Origin: an uncultured Mucilaginibacter sp.
Lineage (GTDB): Bacteria; Bacteroidota; Bacteroidia; Sphingobacteriales; Sphingobacteriaceae
Assembly (NCBI RefSeq): GCF_946481715.1
Contig: NZ_CAMLOV010000165.1
Location: 1-12,095 of the forward strand
Reading direction: 5' to 3'
Length of the DNA: 12,095 nucleotides
Made by a program: the position numbers and the translations under genes
Shown here: positions 1-6,067 of the stretch, piece after piece
How positions within the stretch are numbered: the first letter of the stretch is position 1
Layout of the letters: each line of letters opens with the position of its first letter
Notes under the pieces: model-generated
The model's input: the letters and a program-made list of their open reading frames with translations, nothing else
The model's database searches: none
Told to the model about the DNA's origin: nothing

Positions 1-133
1 TCTCATGGGGGAATCCAATCATCAACTCATTCAGTTCCTCCCTGCCCTGCAATAAGGCATGAGCCACAGGCTGCAATAAAGCAGGCATATCGGGCAGTGA
101 GCCGCGCAGCCAAACTTCGGGTTGTTTGCTCAT
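1..133 (-). CDS. DinB-like (DinB superfamily) protein, N-terminal fragment
   Basis: Reading the minus strand from an ATG at 133 gives 44 in-frame codons with no stop before the window edge. The protein starts MSKQPEVWLRGSLPDMPALL and continues with a helix rich in Leu, Glu and Gln (HALLQGREELNELM). The opening W-x-R-G-x-L-P-D followed by 'LLQPVAHALLQ..EELNEL' resembles the first helix of DinB-family four-helix-bundle proteins. Many of these are metal-binding or thiol-dependent enzymes and some are stress-induced proteins of unknown role. The metal-binding histidines usually lie further on and are not visible. The start lies 4 bases after the stop codon of the GH26 gene, so the two are probably co-transcribed and perhaps translationally coupled. 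The family call rests on the N-terminus alone; its biochemical function cannot be given. Confidence 0.6.
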   Translation of the reverse strand, partial: MSKQPEVWLRGSLPDMPALLQPVAHALLQGREELNELMIGFPHE

Positions 134-137
134 TAGG

Positions 138-1154
138 CTATGGTTTGGTGGCCAGCCGGGCCTTCACGTCATCGTGGTTAAGGGTTTGCGGCAAACCGTA
201 AATTTCTTTAGCGCGGCCTTTTGGGTTGTCTGTCCAAAGCCAGCTGGTCCAGGTCATAAACCAAAGCCACTTTGGCTGGGCTTTAAGTACCTGCGGGTTA
301 GGCATTTCGCCGTTTTCGGTAAGTGCTATTGGCTTTCCGTTTGCAAGGGCAAGCAGTTCGTTATAATCGCTTTGTTCGTAATCAAAATGATAAACGTCGG
401 TGCCTAAAATGTCTACGTATTGCGCGCCGGGGTAATAATCTTTATAGTGGTATGCCTCATCCTCCGGAATATCCCGCAGGCTATTGGCACCCCAAACCCA
501 TATCAGGTTATTGAGGTGGTGGTAGTTGGTGTACCGGTCATACATCATCTTATATAGTTTGGCAATACCATCCGGGCCTTTTTTATTGCCCCACCAAAAC
601 CACACGCCGTTCATTTCGTGGTATGGCCGCCAAAGCACCGGCACCTTTGCATCCTGTAGCTGCTTTAAATAACCCGCAATAACATCTATCTGCGCTACCC
701 ATTTTTTATTGAGGGCAGTGCCAGGCGTGATCAGTTCCGCCCATTGTTCGGGCGTTAGCTTTCCCTGTACGCTTTCTTTCCAGCCATAAGGCGGGTTGTC
801 TATAGGGCGGCCCTGGTGCCACATTAGCGAAACCAAATAACCCTCACGCGATTTTTTGATCGATTCGTTTACGATGTTCTGTCCCAGGTCTTTATCTCCC
901 CATAAAATAAAATCGGTACCCCAAAGCGCCGGGTATTTGCCGGTAATGGCCTTTGCCGAATCGGAGAAGACGTTCAAATCGCTATTGTAGTTGTGCTGGC
1001 CGCTGAGGATATGCTTGCCATTTATTTCGTACAGGTAGGCTAGCAGGTCCGTAGCCTCTTTACTTGCGTTTTTGTTTACAGGTTTAAATGTTTGCGCCAT
1101 AGGGCTGCAGGCCACCAGCAGTAAAATGGGTACGATGAATGTTATCTTTCTCAT
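138..1154 (-). CDS. GH26 family glycoside hydrolase (mannanase-type), lipoprotein
   Basis: A 338-residue protein of glycoside hydrolase family 26, whose members mostly cleave beta-1,4-mannan internally with retention of configuration. Residues 1-16 form a lipoprotein signal peptide (MRKITFIV...LLLVAC, lipobox Cys16), which predicts anchoring to a membrane, possibly the cell surface. Family hallmarks are present: WGTDF (78-82), MWHQGRP (111-117), RPYHEMNG (176-183) with Glu180 as likely acid/base, GVWFWWG (183-189), and ALTENGE (277-283) with Glu280 as likely nucleophile. The length fits a single catalytic domain with no carbohydrate-binding module. An ATG at 1232 would add 26 residues ahead of the signal peptide, but it lies just after a -7 promoter box, so the start at 1154 is preferred. 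No SusC/SusD pair is visible, so this is not an evident polysaccharide utilisation locus. Family is certain; exact substrate is inferred. Confidence 0.9.
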   Translation of the reverse strand: MRKITFIVPILLLVACSPMAQTFKPVNKNASKEATDLLAYLYEINGKHILSGQHNYNSDLNVFSDSAKAITGKYPALWGTDFILWGDKDLGQNIVNESIKKSREGYLVSLMWHQGRPIDNPPYGWKESVQGKLTPEQWAELITPGTALNKKWVAQIDVIAGYLKQLQDAKVPVLWRPYHEMNGVWFWWGNKKGPDGIAKLYKMMYDRYTNYHHLNNLIWVWGANSLRDIPEDEAYHYKDYYPGAQYVDILGTDVYHFDYEQSDYNELLALANGKPIALTENGEMPNPQVLKAQPKWLWFMTWTSWLWTDNPKGRAKEIYGLPQTLNHDDVKARLATKP

Positions 1155-1211
1155 GCGTTTTATCGGGATTCCATCCGGCAATAAGGGTTTTAAAAGAATA
1201 TAGAATTGTGG

Positions 1212-1227
1212 TATAGCTATTGCTATA
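1212..1227. repeat. Short palindrome at the predicted +1 of the GH26 transcript
   Basis: TATAGC (1212-1217) and GCTATA (1222-1227) form a perfect 6-base inverted repeat around a 4-base loop. It begins at the transcription start predicted from the -7 box at 1234-1241. It could be an operator in the divergent spacer, or a 5'-terminal hairpin of the GH26 mRNA. Confidence 0.35.
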
Positions 1228-1233
1228 TGCAAC

Positions 1234-1241
1234 CAAATCTA
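1234..1241 (-). promoter_or_regulatory. Bacteroidota -7 promoter box for the GH26 gene
   Basis: The minus strand reads TAGATTTG here, a perfect match to the Bacteroidota -7 consensus TAnnTTTG. A weak -33 candidate, TTTA, lies 22 bases upstream (1264-1267) inside the start of the divergent gene. Expected transcription start is about 1227. That leaves a leader of roughly 70 bases to the ATG at 1154 and argues against translation from 1232. It is a sequence match only. Confidence 0.45.
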
Positions 1242-1259
1242 ATATTATAATTTCATCCG

Positions 1260-2816
1260 ATGATAAAGTTCAACTTAAAAAAATTCTCACTGTTACCTGC
1301 TCTGCTCCTATGCACCGTTTTATTGCTGGTGTGCCAAAGCTGTAAAAAAAGCCGGTCGGACCTGGGCGCCGTCCTTTACAAAAAAACAAAAAACAAGGTT
1401 TTTAAAGATGCCACCCCCGAAGGGCTTGCCGAAGTATTTAAAACCGTTTTGGCCGAAGAGCGTAAAAACATGACTAACCCCAACCTCATTACTGCTTACT
1501 ATGAGCAAAACGACTATGACCCTGCGTTTGTAATGGATCATATCTTTAACGGCGATGTTGATTTGACTGCCAACTACTTTGAGAAGGTTAACCAACATGG
1601 TCTGGATCCTAAGATGTTCAATGCCGATAAGATAAAGGCCCTGGTGGATAAATTCCAGGACAAGAAGGCCATCAAAAACATCAACGAAGCTTACCGCGAT
1701 ATCGCCCTGCTGGAGATCACCACCGCAAACTCGCTTATTAATTACTCCAATGCTTTGCAGTACGGCATGCTAAGCCCGCGTAAAATATACCAGCGTTACT
1801 TTACCGAAACCAAAAGGCCGGATAGCGCGGGCATGTCGAAGATATTTTATATCACTAACATGAAGGCTTATTTGGATAGTATTCAGCCTAAAGACCCGCA
1901 ATACCTCGCCCTGCAAAAAGCTTTAATGGATGGCAGCACCGCACCGGGTATGAGCAAAGAAGAAACCACCCGTTACCTGGTATCGAACATGGAGCGCCTG
2001 CGTTGGAAGAACAAACCAAGCCAGGCAAAATACGTGATCGTTAATATTCCCGATTACCGCTTGGATGTGATGGAAAACGGCCAATCTATCCTGAATATGA
2101 AGGTGTGCGTTGGCGAGGGCCGTAATAAAGACCGAGAGAACTCTTTGGTTGATTATGACGAAAGCGATAAAATAGACCGCCCATTCAGCCGCGAAACACC
2201 ACAACTGAACAGTATGATACACAGCGTACAGGTAAACCCTGTTTGGAACATCCCGGAAAGCATAGCAAGTAAAGAAATAATGGTAGAGGCCGCCAAAGAC
2301 CCATATTATCTTGACAATAAAAATATAGATGTGTACGAGGGTGGTAAAAAGATAGAGGACCCGGAAACGATCGACTGGGCATCGGCGCCAAAAGATAAAT
2401 ACGAATTTAAACAACGCCCCGGCGATGATAACGCGTTAGGCAAGATCAAATTCCTGTTTAATAACAAAAGCAGCGTTTATTTGCACGATACCCCTGCTAA
2501 AGAACCGTTTAACTGGGCTATGCGTGCCGTAAGCCACGGCTGCATCCGCTTAGGCGACCCGCAAGGGCTGGCAAAAGTATTATTTGGCGAAGGCGCTACT
2601 TTTCAAAAAATTTCACAGGATATGAGCCAGGATAACCCGGACCCGACCACCATAGCCCTGCCAACAAAAATGCCTGTATATATTACTTACGTAACCTGCT
2701 GGGCAGATAGCAACGGTGTTATCCAGTTCCGCCCGGATGTTTATGGGTTGGATATTGTACTGTACGGCCACCTGCAACGCTTTTTAGCAAGTACAGATCA
2801 GTTAGCTAAGTTATAA
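1260..2816 (+). CDS. YcbB/LdtD-type L,D-transpeptidase, lipoprotein
   Basis: A 518-residue murein L,D-transpeptidase of the large class that has a helical scaffold before the YkuD catalytic domain. Such enzymes make 3-3 cross-links between diaminopimelate residues of peptidoglycan or attach proteins to it. Residues 1-28 are a signal peptide with basic start, long hydrophobic stretch and a plausible lipidation site at Cys28 (CQSC, followed by KK), so it probably acts in the periplasm on a lipid anchor. Residues about 60-200 form the scaffold (AYYEQNDYDPAF, NYFEKVNQHGLDP, QYLALQKAL). The YkuD domain starts near 'KYVIVNIPDYRLDV' (about 258). It contains the catalytic signature His409-x15-SHGCIRL with nucleophile Cys428. 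The protein is somewhat shorter than E. coli LdtD (about 615). It is divergent from the GH26 gene and convergent with another transpeptidase-type gene. Catalytic residues are intact; the in vivo cross-linking role is inferred. Confidence 0.92.
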   Translation: MIKFNLKKFSLLPALLLCTVLLLVCQSCKKSRSDLGAVLYKKTKNKVFKDATPEGLAEVFKTVLAEERKNMTNPNLITAYYEQNDYDPAFVMDHIFNGDVDLTANYFEKVNQHGLDPKMFNADKIKALVDKFQDKKAIKNINEAYRDIALLEITTANSLINYSNALQYGMLSPRKIYQRYFTETKRPDSAGMSKIFYITNMKAYLDSIQPKDPQYLALQKALMDGSTAPGMSKEETTRYLVSNMERLRWKNKPSQAKYVIVNIPDYRLDVMENGQSILNMKVCVGEGRNKDRENSLVDYDESDKIDRPFSRETPQLNSMIHSVQVNPVWNIPESIASKEIMVEAAKDPYYLDNKNIDVYEGGKKIEDPETIDWASAPKDKYEFKQRPGDDNALGKIKFLFNNKSSVYLHDTPAKEPFNWAMRAVSHGCIRLGDPQGLAKVLFGEGATFQKISQDMSQDNPDPTTIALPTKMPVYITYVTCWADSNGVIQFRPDVYGLDIVLYGHLQRFLASTDQLAKL

Positions 2817-2817
2817 G

Positions 2818-2948
2818 CACCGATTTCACAGATTTAGAGGCGGATTACACCGATTGATTGATTATACCAATAGGAGCATCCACGGCAGGAATCAAACCAA
2901 TCTATGCAAAGAAAATCGGTGAAATCACTCGTTATAATCGGTGAAATC
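2818..2948. repeat. Intergenic repeat: four 13-base units in two orientations
   Basis: AATCGGTGAAATC occurs twice in direct orientation, at 2914-2926 and 2936-2948. Its reverse complement occurs twice more with one mismatch each: GATTTCACAGATT at 2822-2834 and GATTACACCGATT at 2843-2855. The two pairs face each other across about 58 bases, so the transcript could fold into a long, interrupted hairpin downstream of the transpeptidase gene. Similar short A/T-rich 'AATC-GTGAAATC' strings occur between genes in many Bacteroidota genomes, so this is probably a member of a dispersed family; that last point is recalled rather than tested. Confidence 0.6.
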
Positions 2949-2961
2949 CAAATAAATAATA

Positions 2962-2991
2962 AAGCCCGGTACCATTACTGATACCGGGCTT
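2962..2991. terminator. Bidirectional rho-independent terminator between convergent genes
   Basis: AAGCCCGGTA (2962-2971) and TACCGGGCTT (2982-2991) form a perfect 10-base stem with a GC-rich core and a 10-base loop. On the minus strand it is followed by TTATTATTTATT, a good U-rich tail for the gene at 3013-3816. On the plus strand the tail (CCTGTTTAT) is weaker, but the hairpin can still serve the gene ending at 2816. Confidence 0.8.
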
Positions 2992-3012
2992 CCTGTTTAT
3001 AATTGGTTAGTA

Positions 3013-3816
3013 TTAAAGGCTTGCAATACGGCTCGAATCTACTTTCGCAGTATCGGTACCGGCGGGCATCAGGTAGTTTAGCGGTGCAGTTTCATCTAAA
3101 AACTTAGAGGTGTAATTACTGCTATTGCCGTTGATAAACAGCATCGAATGCCCTTTAATGGTATTGATAACCAAGTCTGCCACCGCCGGGTTTACCGCCG
3201 GGCAGCCAAAGCTGCGGCCTAAACGGCCGATAGCGTTAATAGTACCCTGGCTTACATAATCTGCAGCGTGTACTACAATACCACGTGCTAAAGCACCGCT
3301 GTTAATGCCCTGGTCTAAACCGTTTAAACGTAACGAACGGCCGTGTTTCCCTATGTAAACATCGTCGGTTAAGTAAAAACCAAGGCTGCTTTGATGCGAC
3401 TCGTTATTGTTAGAGAACGCTGTTGCCATATCATTACCGCTGCCTTGTCCGTGAGCCACCAGTGTGTTCAGCAACAAGGCTTTGTTAGCCACGTCGATTA
3501 TCCACATACGTTTTTCGCGGCTCGATTTGTTGAAATCGATCACGGTAATTACATTGCTGTTTTTTGGCAGTTTATTAGCCAGTTTCAGGTTTAAATAGCC
3601 GGTGATAGCTTTCTGAAAAACAGCTGCATCCATACCCGATTGTTGTAACCGGGCAGTTTGGTAAATATCGTTTACGTATTGTGCAAAGTATTCTTTTGCA
3701 CCTACAGTAGCCGTTTTTACTTCAATATTTTTTGTTGCGCCAGAAGGTTTCCAACTGATTACAGTTGCAGAAAATAACAATAGAGCGCAAATAGTCCACC
3801 AGATGTGTTTTTTCAT
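3013..3816 (-). CDS. Murein L,D-transpeptidase catalytic domain family protein (YkuD_2 type)
   Basis: A 267-residue exported protein of the compact 'murein L,D-transpeptidase catalytic domain' family. The N-terminus MKKHIWWTICALLLFSATVIS is a signal peptide or single membrane anchor with no lipobox, so a periplasmic location is expected. Residues about 88-215 hold the catalytic fold: 'VITVIDFNKSSREKRMWIID' (89-108), the turn AHGQGSGN (121-128), conserved VVHAADYVS (181-189) with His183, and GRSFGCPAV (200-208) with the presumed nucleophile Cys205. It differs from the canonical SHGC signature of the neighbour at 1260-2816, having SFGCP instead, which is normal for this subfamily. It probably modifies or binds peptidoglycan stem peptides, but enzymatic activity of this subfamily is less well established. 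It is convergent with the larger transpeptidase and has its own promoter and terminator. Confidence 0.85.
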   Translation of the reverse strand: MKKHIWWTICALLLFSATVISWKPSGATKNIEVKTATVGAKEYFAQYVNDIYQTARLQQSGMDAAVFQKAITGYLNLKLANKLPKNSNVITVIDFNKSSREKRMWIIDVANKALLLNTLVAHGQGSGNDMATAFSNNNESHQSSLGFYLTDDVYIGKHGRSLRLNGLDQGINSGALARGIVVHAADYVSQGTINAIGRLGRSFGCPAVNPAVADLVINTIKGHSMLFINGNSSNYTSKFLDETAPLNYLMPAGTDTAKVDSSRIASL

Positions 3817-3882
3817 AATTTATTCGGTTTAATCCAATAATTTAATCAATTCAGGGAACGCAGGAGCAGGATTTGTTGGTTT

Positions 3883-3898
3883 ACAAATTGTGATTTGT
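3883..3898. repeat. Short palindrome at the predicted +1 of the 3013-3816 transcript
   Basis: ACAAAT (3883-3888) and ATTTGT (3893-3898) form a perfect 6-base inverted repeat with a 4-base loop. It begins at the transcription start predicted from the -7 box at 3904-3911, the same geometry as upstream of the GH26 gene. It may be an operator or an mRNA 5'-terminal hairpin. Confidence 0.35.
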
Positions 3899-3903
3899 TA
3901 GAA

Positions 3904-3911
3904 CAAATATA
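3904..3911 (-). promoter_or_regulatory. Bacteroidota -7 promoter box for the YkuD_2-type gene
   Basis: The minus strand reads TATATTTG, a perfect TAnnTTTG match, giving an expected start of transcription near 3897 and a leader of about 80 bases. No TTTG is found at normal -33 spacing; the nearest is 28 bases upstream (3940-3943). The rest of the 265-base gap 3817-4081 shows only the hairpins listed separately. Confidence 0.45.
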
Positions 3912-4006
3912 CGCAATTTCGTTAAAAAAATTGTCATAACAAAGCAATCGTATACTTTAATGAAATTTACTTGCTGTAAAGTTAAATAATTCCCTTTAAA
4001 ACAAGC

Positions 4007-4052
4007 AAAGCCTCATTTGCCCATTGCTAAACAATAAGGCTAATGAGGCTTT
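4007..4052. terminator. Probable terminator after the nitroreductase gene
   Basis: AAAGCCTCATT (4007-4017) and AATGAGGCTTT (4042-4052) form a perfect 11-base stem with a 24-base loop that has its own small inverted repeat (ATTG/CAAT). It lies 30 bases past the stop of the minus-strand nitroreductase gene. The U-tract on that strand is interrupted (GGCTTTGCTTGTTTT), and the loop is long, so efficiency is uncertain. Confidence 0.6.
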
Positions 4053-4081
4053 TGTATACGTGGTTAACCGCGCTTTGTTGT

Positions 4082-4660
4082 TTATTTATTCCAAACAACT
4101 TTTTCTTCTATCGGGGTTTTGCGTACGCCGGCAGGCTGGGTTTCGGTGTAACCTAAATAGATAACGCCTAAAACGCTATCCTCCGGGCCAAGCCCAAAAT
4201 GCTCGGCAAACGCAGGTTTTAAAGCCATGCCCCCGGTACTCCAAAATGCGCCGATGTTTAAAGCAGTAGCGCCTAAAAGCATATTTTGTACTGCACAAGA
4301 GCTGGCAATCACTTCTTCAAACTTCGGTATCTTTGGCAGGTCGCCGCGTTTTTGGTAGGCTATAACTACGTGCGATGTATTGTTACCCTGGCTGCTTAAA
4401 TTAGCAAAGGTAGTAGCGTTAAAAGTTTCTTCGGTAGTGCCGGCCTTGTATATTTCGGCATGCTGGGCGCAGTATTTTAAAGGCTCTTCAAAAACAATAA
4501 AACGCCATGGCTCGGTTAGGCCATGGGTAGGCGCCCAGTCGGCAAGCTCTAATATAGAGGCCACGTGGCCGTTTGGTATTTTATTGCCGTTCATTGTCGA
4601 CGGCTTGATGGTGCGGCGTGCCTTTATATTATTGGCAACGGTTGCGAAAGTAGTTTCCAT
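4082..4660 (-). CDS. Nitroreductase family protein (FMN-dependent NAD(P)H oxidoreductase)
   Basis: A 192-residue cytoplasmic flavoprotein of the nitroreductase superfamily, closest in layout to small YdjA-type members. These bind FMN at a homodimer interface and reduce nitro compounds, quinones or unknown physiological substrates with NAD(P)H. Visible features are the phosphate-binding RRTIK near the N-terminus (15-19), 'ADWAPTHGLTEPWRFIVF' (40-57), which packs on the flavin, and 'SSCAVQNMLLGATALNIGAFW' spread over 120-140, followed by STGG. The C-terminal strand GVIYLGYTE (165-173) is typical. An ATG at 4708 would add 16 residues that do not look like family sequence, and it lies upstream of a good promoter. 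METTFATV at 4660 is therefore taken as the start. It is a single-gene unit divergent from the symporter. Substrate cannot be deduced. Confidence 0.88.
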   Translation of the reverse strand: METTFATVANNIKARRTIKPSTMNGNKIPNGHVASILELADWAPTHGLTEPWRFIVFEEPLKYCAQHAEIYKAGTTEETFNATTFANLSSQGNNTSHVVIAYQKRGDLPKIPKFEEVIASSCAVQNMLLGATALNIGAFWSTGGMALKPAFAEHFGLGPEDSVLGVIYLGYTETQPAGVRKTPIEEKVVWNK

Positions 4661-4689
4661 AGATGTATTGAGCTTTTTGGACTGAAGGG

Positions 4690-4722
4690 CAAAAGTAGTA
4701 AAACCCATGTAGATTTATCAAA
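4690..4722 (-). promoter_or_regulatory. Bacteroidota promoter (-33 and -7 boxes) for the nitroreductase gene
   Basis: On the minus strand TTTG (4719-4722) is followed, 21 bases later, by TACTTTTG (4690-4697), a perfect match to TAnnTTTG. Predicted transcription start is about 4683, giving a leader of about 22 bases to the ATG at 4660. This is the best-formed promoter in the window, and it decides the start codon of the nitroreductase gene. Confidence 0.6.
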
Positions 4723-4787
4723 TTTAAAAAGTTGACAAATCTTTAGCCGCCTTTAGCCCTTATCACCATTTAATCCGATAAAATTTT

Positions 4788-4817
4788 TACCTTTCACCCA
4801 ATGCCGTGTAGCGGCAT
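4788..4817 (+). promoter_or_regulatory. Possible -7 box and leader hairpin ahead of the symporter gene
   Basis: TACCTTTC (4788-4795) matches TAnnTTTG at all fixed positions but the last, and would place transcription start near 4802. A hairpin ATGCCG (4801-4806) / CGGCAT (4812-4817) with a 5-base loop begins at that point and ends 9 bases before the start codon at 4827. It could affect ribosome access or mRNA stability. No TTTG -33 element was found, so the promoter part is weak. Confidence 0.3.
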
Positions 4818-4826
4818 CATCTGTTT

Positions 4827-6050
4827 ATGAATAACTGGGTAAAAAATTATAGTAGTATCATTTGGTTGCTTGCGGGTATTATTGCCGGCACTATTGTAGG
4901 CGTTTTATTAGGCAAAGATGCGGAGGTGTTAAAGCCTATCGGCGATATTTTCCTCAACCTGCTGTTTGTTGCTGTAATACCGCTGGTCTTTTTCGCTATA
5001 GCATCTGCTATTGCCAATTTGCAGGGTACCCAAAAGCTAAGCCGCATCATGGGCATCATGACGGCCGTTTTCCTGGGAATGGTGCTTGTTGCCGCGCTGT
5101 TAACCATTACGGCTTTATGGATATTGCCGCTGGATAACAGCATGGCCGCCGCAGCGGCAGATGTTTCGCAAGAAGCCGGTAAAAAATTCTCCGGCGATTC
5201 CATCGTACAGCTTTTTACTACCAGCGAGTTTTTCAATCTCCTCTCCCGCAAAAACATGCTCGCCATGATCATCTTTGCCATACTGGTGGGCTTCGGTGCC
5301 TTACGGGCAGGTGAAAAAGGCAAGGCTTTCAGCGATTTTTTAAATGCGGGCAACGAGGCATTCAAACAGGTTTTCATTATTATTATGAAGGCAGGGCCAA
5401 TTGGGCTTGGTGCTTACTTTGCCTACCAGGTAGCCGAGTTTGGCCCGGCATTATTTGGCACATACGCACATACATTGGGCATTGGGTACGGCGTAAGCCT
5501 GTTTTACTACGCCATATTTTACAGCCTGTACGCGTTTATTGCGGGCGGCGCAAAAGGCATCCGCAGGTTTTGGCGAAACAATATTATCCCATCGGCAACA
5601 GCGGTGGCTACCTGCAGCAGCATTGCTACCATACCGGCAAACCTTGATGCTGCCAAAAAAATGGGCGTGAGTACGGTTATAGCCGGCATCACCATTCCAT
5701 TGGGCGGGCCGCTGCACAAAGATGGCTCCAGCATCTCCTCTATCTTAAAAATGGCGGTGGTGTTTGCCATGTTCGGTAAAGGGTTTGATAGTGCGGGCGT
5801 TATTGCGCTTGCCCTGGGCATGACGGTTTTGGTAAGCATAGTAGAAGGCGGCATCCCCAACGGCGGCTACATTGGCGAATTGTTGTTTATATCCGCCTAC
5901 GGTTTCCCGCCCGAAGCACTCCCTCCTGCCATCATTATAGGTACACTAATAGACCCCGTAGCCACCCTTTTAAACGCCACCGGGGATAATGTTGCGGCCA
6001 TGCTTATTAACCGCTTTGCGGAGGGGAAATTGGTGGCAGAGGAAACCTGA
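4827..6050 (+). CDS. Dicarboxylate/amino acid:cation symporter (DAACS, SLC1-like)
   Basis: A 407-residue inner-membrane secondary transporter of the GltP/GltPh/DctA fold, normal in length. Eight hydrophobic segments alternate with two re-entrant hairpins. HP1 has TCSSIATIP (262-270) in place of the usual Ser-rich SSSATLP. The TM7 unwound motif reads HKDGSS (297-302) where glutamate carriers have NMDGT. HP2 is 'VEGGIPNGGYIGELLF' (339-354). TM8 carries 'IDPVATLLNATGDNVA' (375-390). Aligning Asp376, Asn383 and Asp387 with GltPh residues puts Ala379 where acidic-substrate carriers have the arginine that holds the side-chain carboxylate. The substrate is therefore probably not glutamate or aspartate, and coupling-ion sites may differ. 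I recall HKDG-type variants in other Bacteroidota homologues, so this is likely a subfamily trait. Membership in the superfamily is firm; substrate and ion are open. Confidence 0.9.
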   Translation: MNNWVKNYSSIIWLLAGIIAGTIVGVLLGKDAEVLKPIGDIFLNLLFVAVIPLVFFAIASAIANLQGTQKLSRIMGIMTAVFLGMVLVAALLTITALWILPLDNSMAAAAADVSQEAGKKFSGDSIVQLFTTSEFFNLLSRKNMLAMIIFAILVGFGALRAGEKGKAFSDFLNAGNEAFKQVFIIIMKAGPIGLGAYFAYQVAEFGPALFGTYAHTLGIGYGVSLFYYAIFYSLYAFIAGGAKGIRRFWRNNIIPSATAVATCSSIATIPANLDAAKKMGVSTVIAGITIPLGGPLHKDGSSISSILKMAVVFAMFGKGFDSAGVIALALGMTVLVSIVEGGIPNGGYIGELLFISAYGFPPEALPPAIIIGTLIDPVATLLNATGDNVAAMLINRFAEGKLVAEET

Positions 6051-6067
6051 TGATACCAACGCTGCCC

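Noticed and set aside
1155..1232. ATG at 1232 as start of the GH26 gene
   Set aside because: It would place 26 residues before an excellent lipoprotein signal peptide, and it lies between a perfect -7 box and the expected transcription start.
1923..2414. Minus-strand open frame inside the L,D-transpeptidase gene
   Set aside because: Antisense shadow of the catalytic domain coding region, with no promoter, start context or recognisable domain.
2818..2948. CRISPR-like array
   Set aside because: Only four degenerate 13-base units in mixed orientation, no regular spacers and no cas genes.
4661..4708. ATG at 4708 as start of the nitroreductase gene
   Set aside because: The extra 16 residues overlap a good -33/-7 promoter, and family sequence begins at the ATG at 4660.
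4847..5377. Long minus-strand open frame inside the symporter gene
   Set aside because: It is the antisense of a well-supported membrane protein. Its composition mirrors the hydrophobic codons opposite and matches no family.
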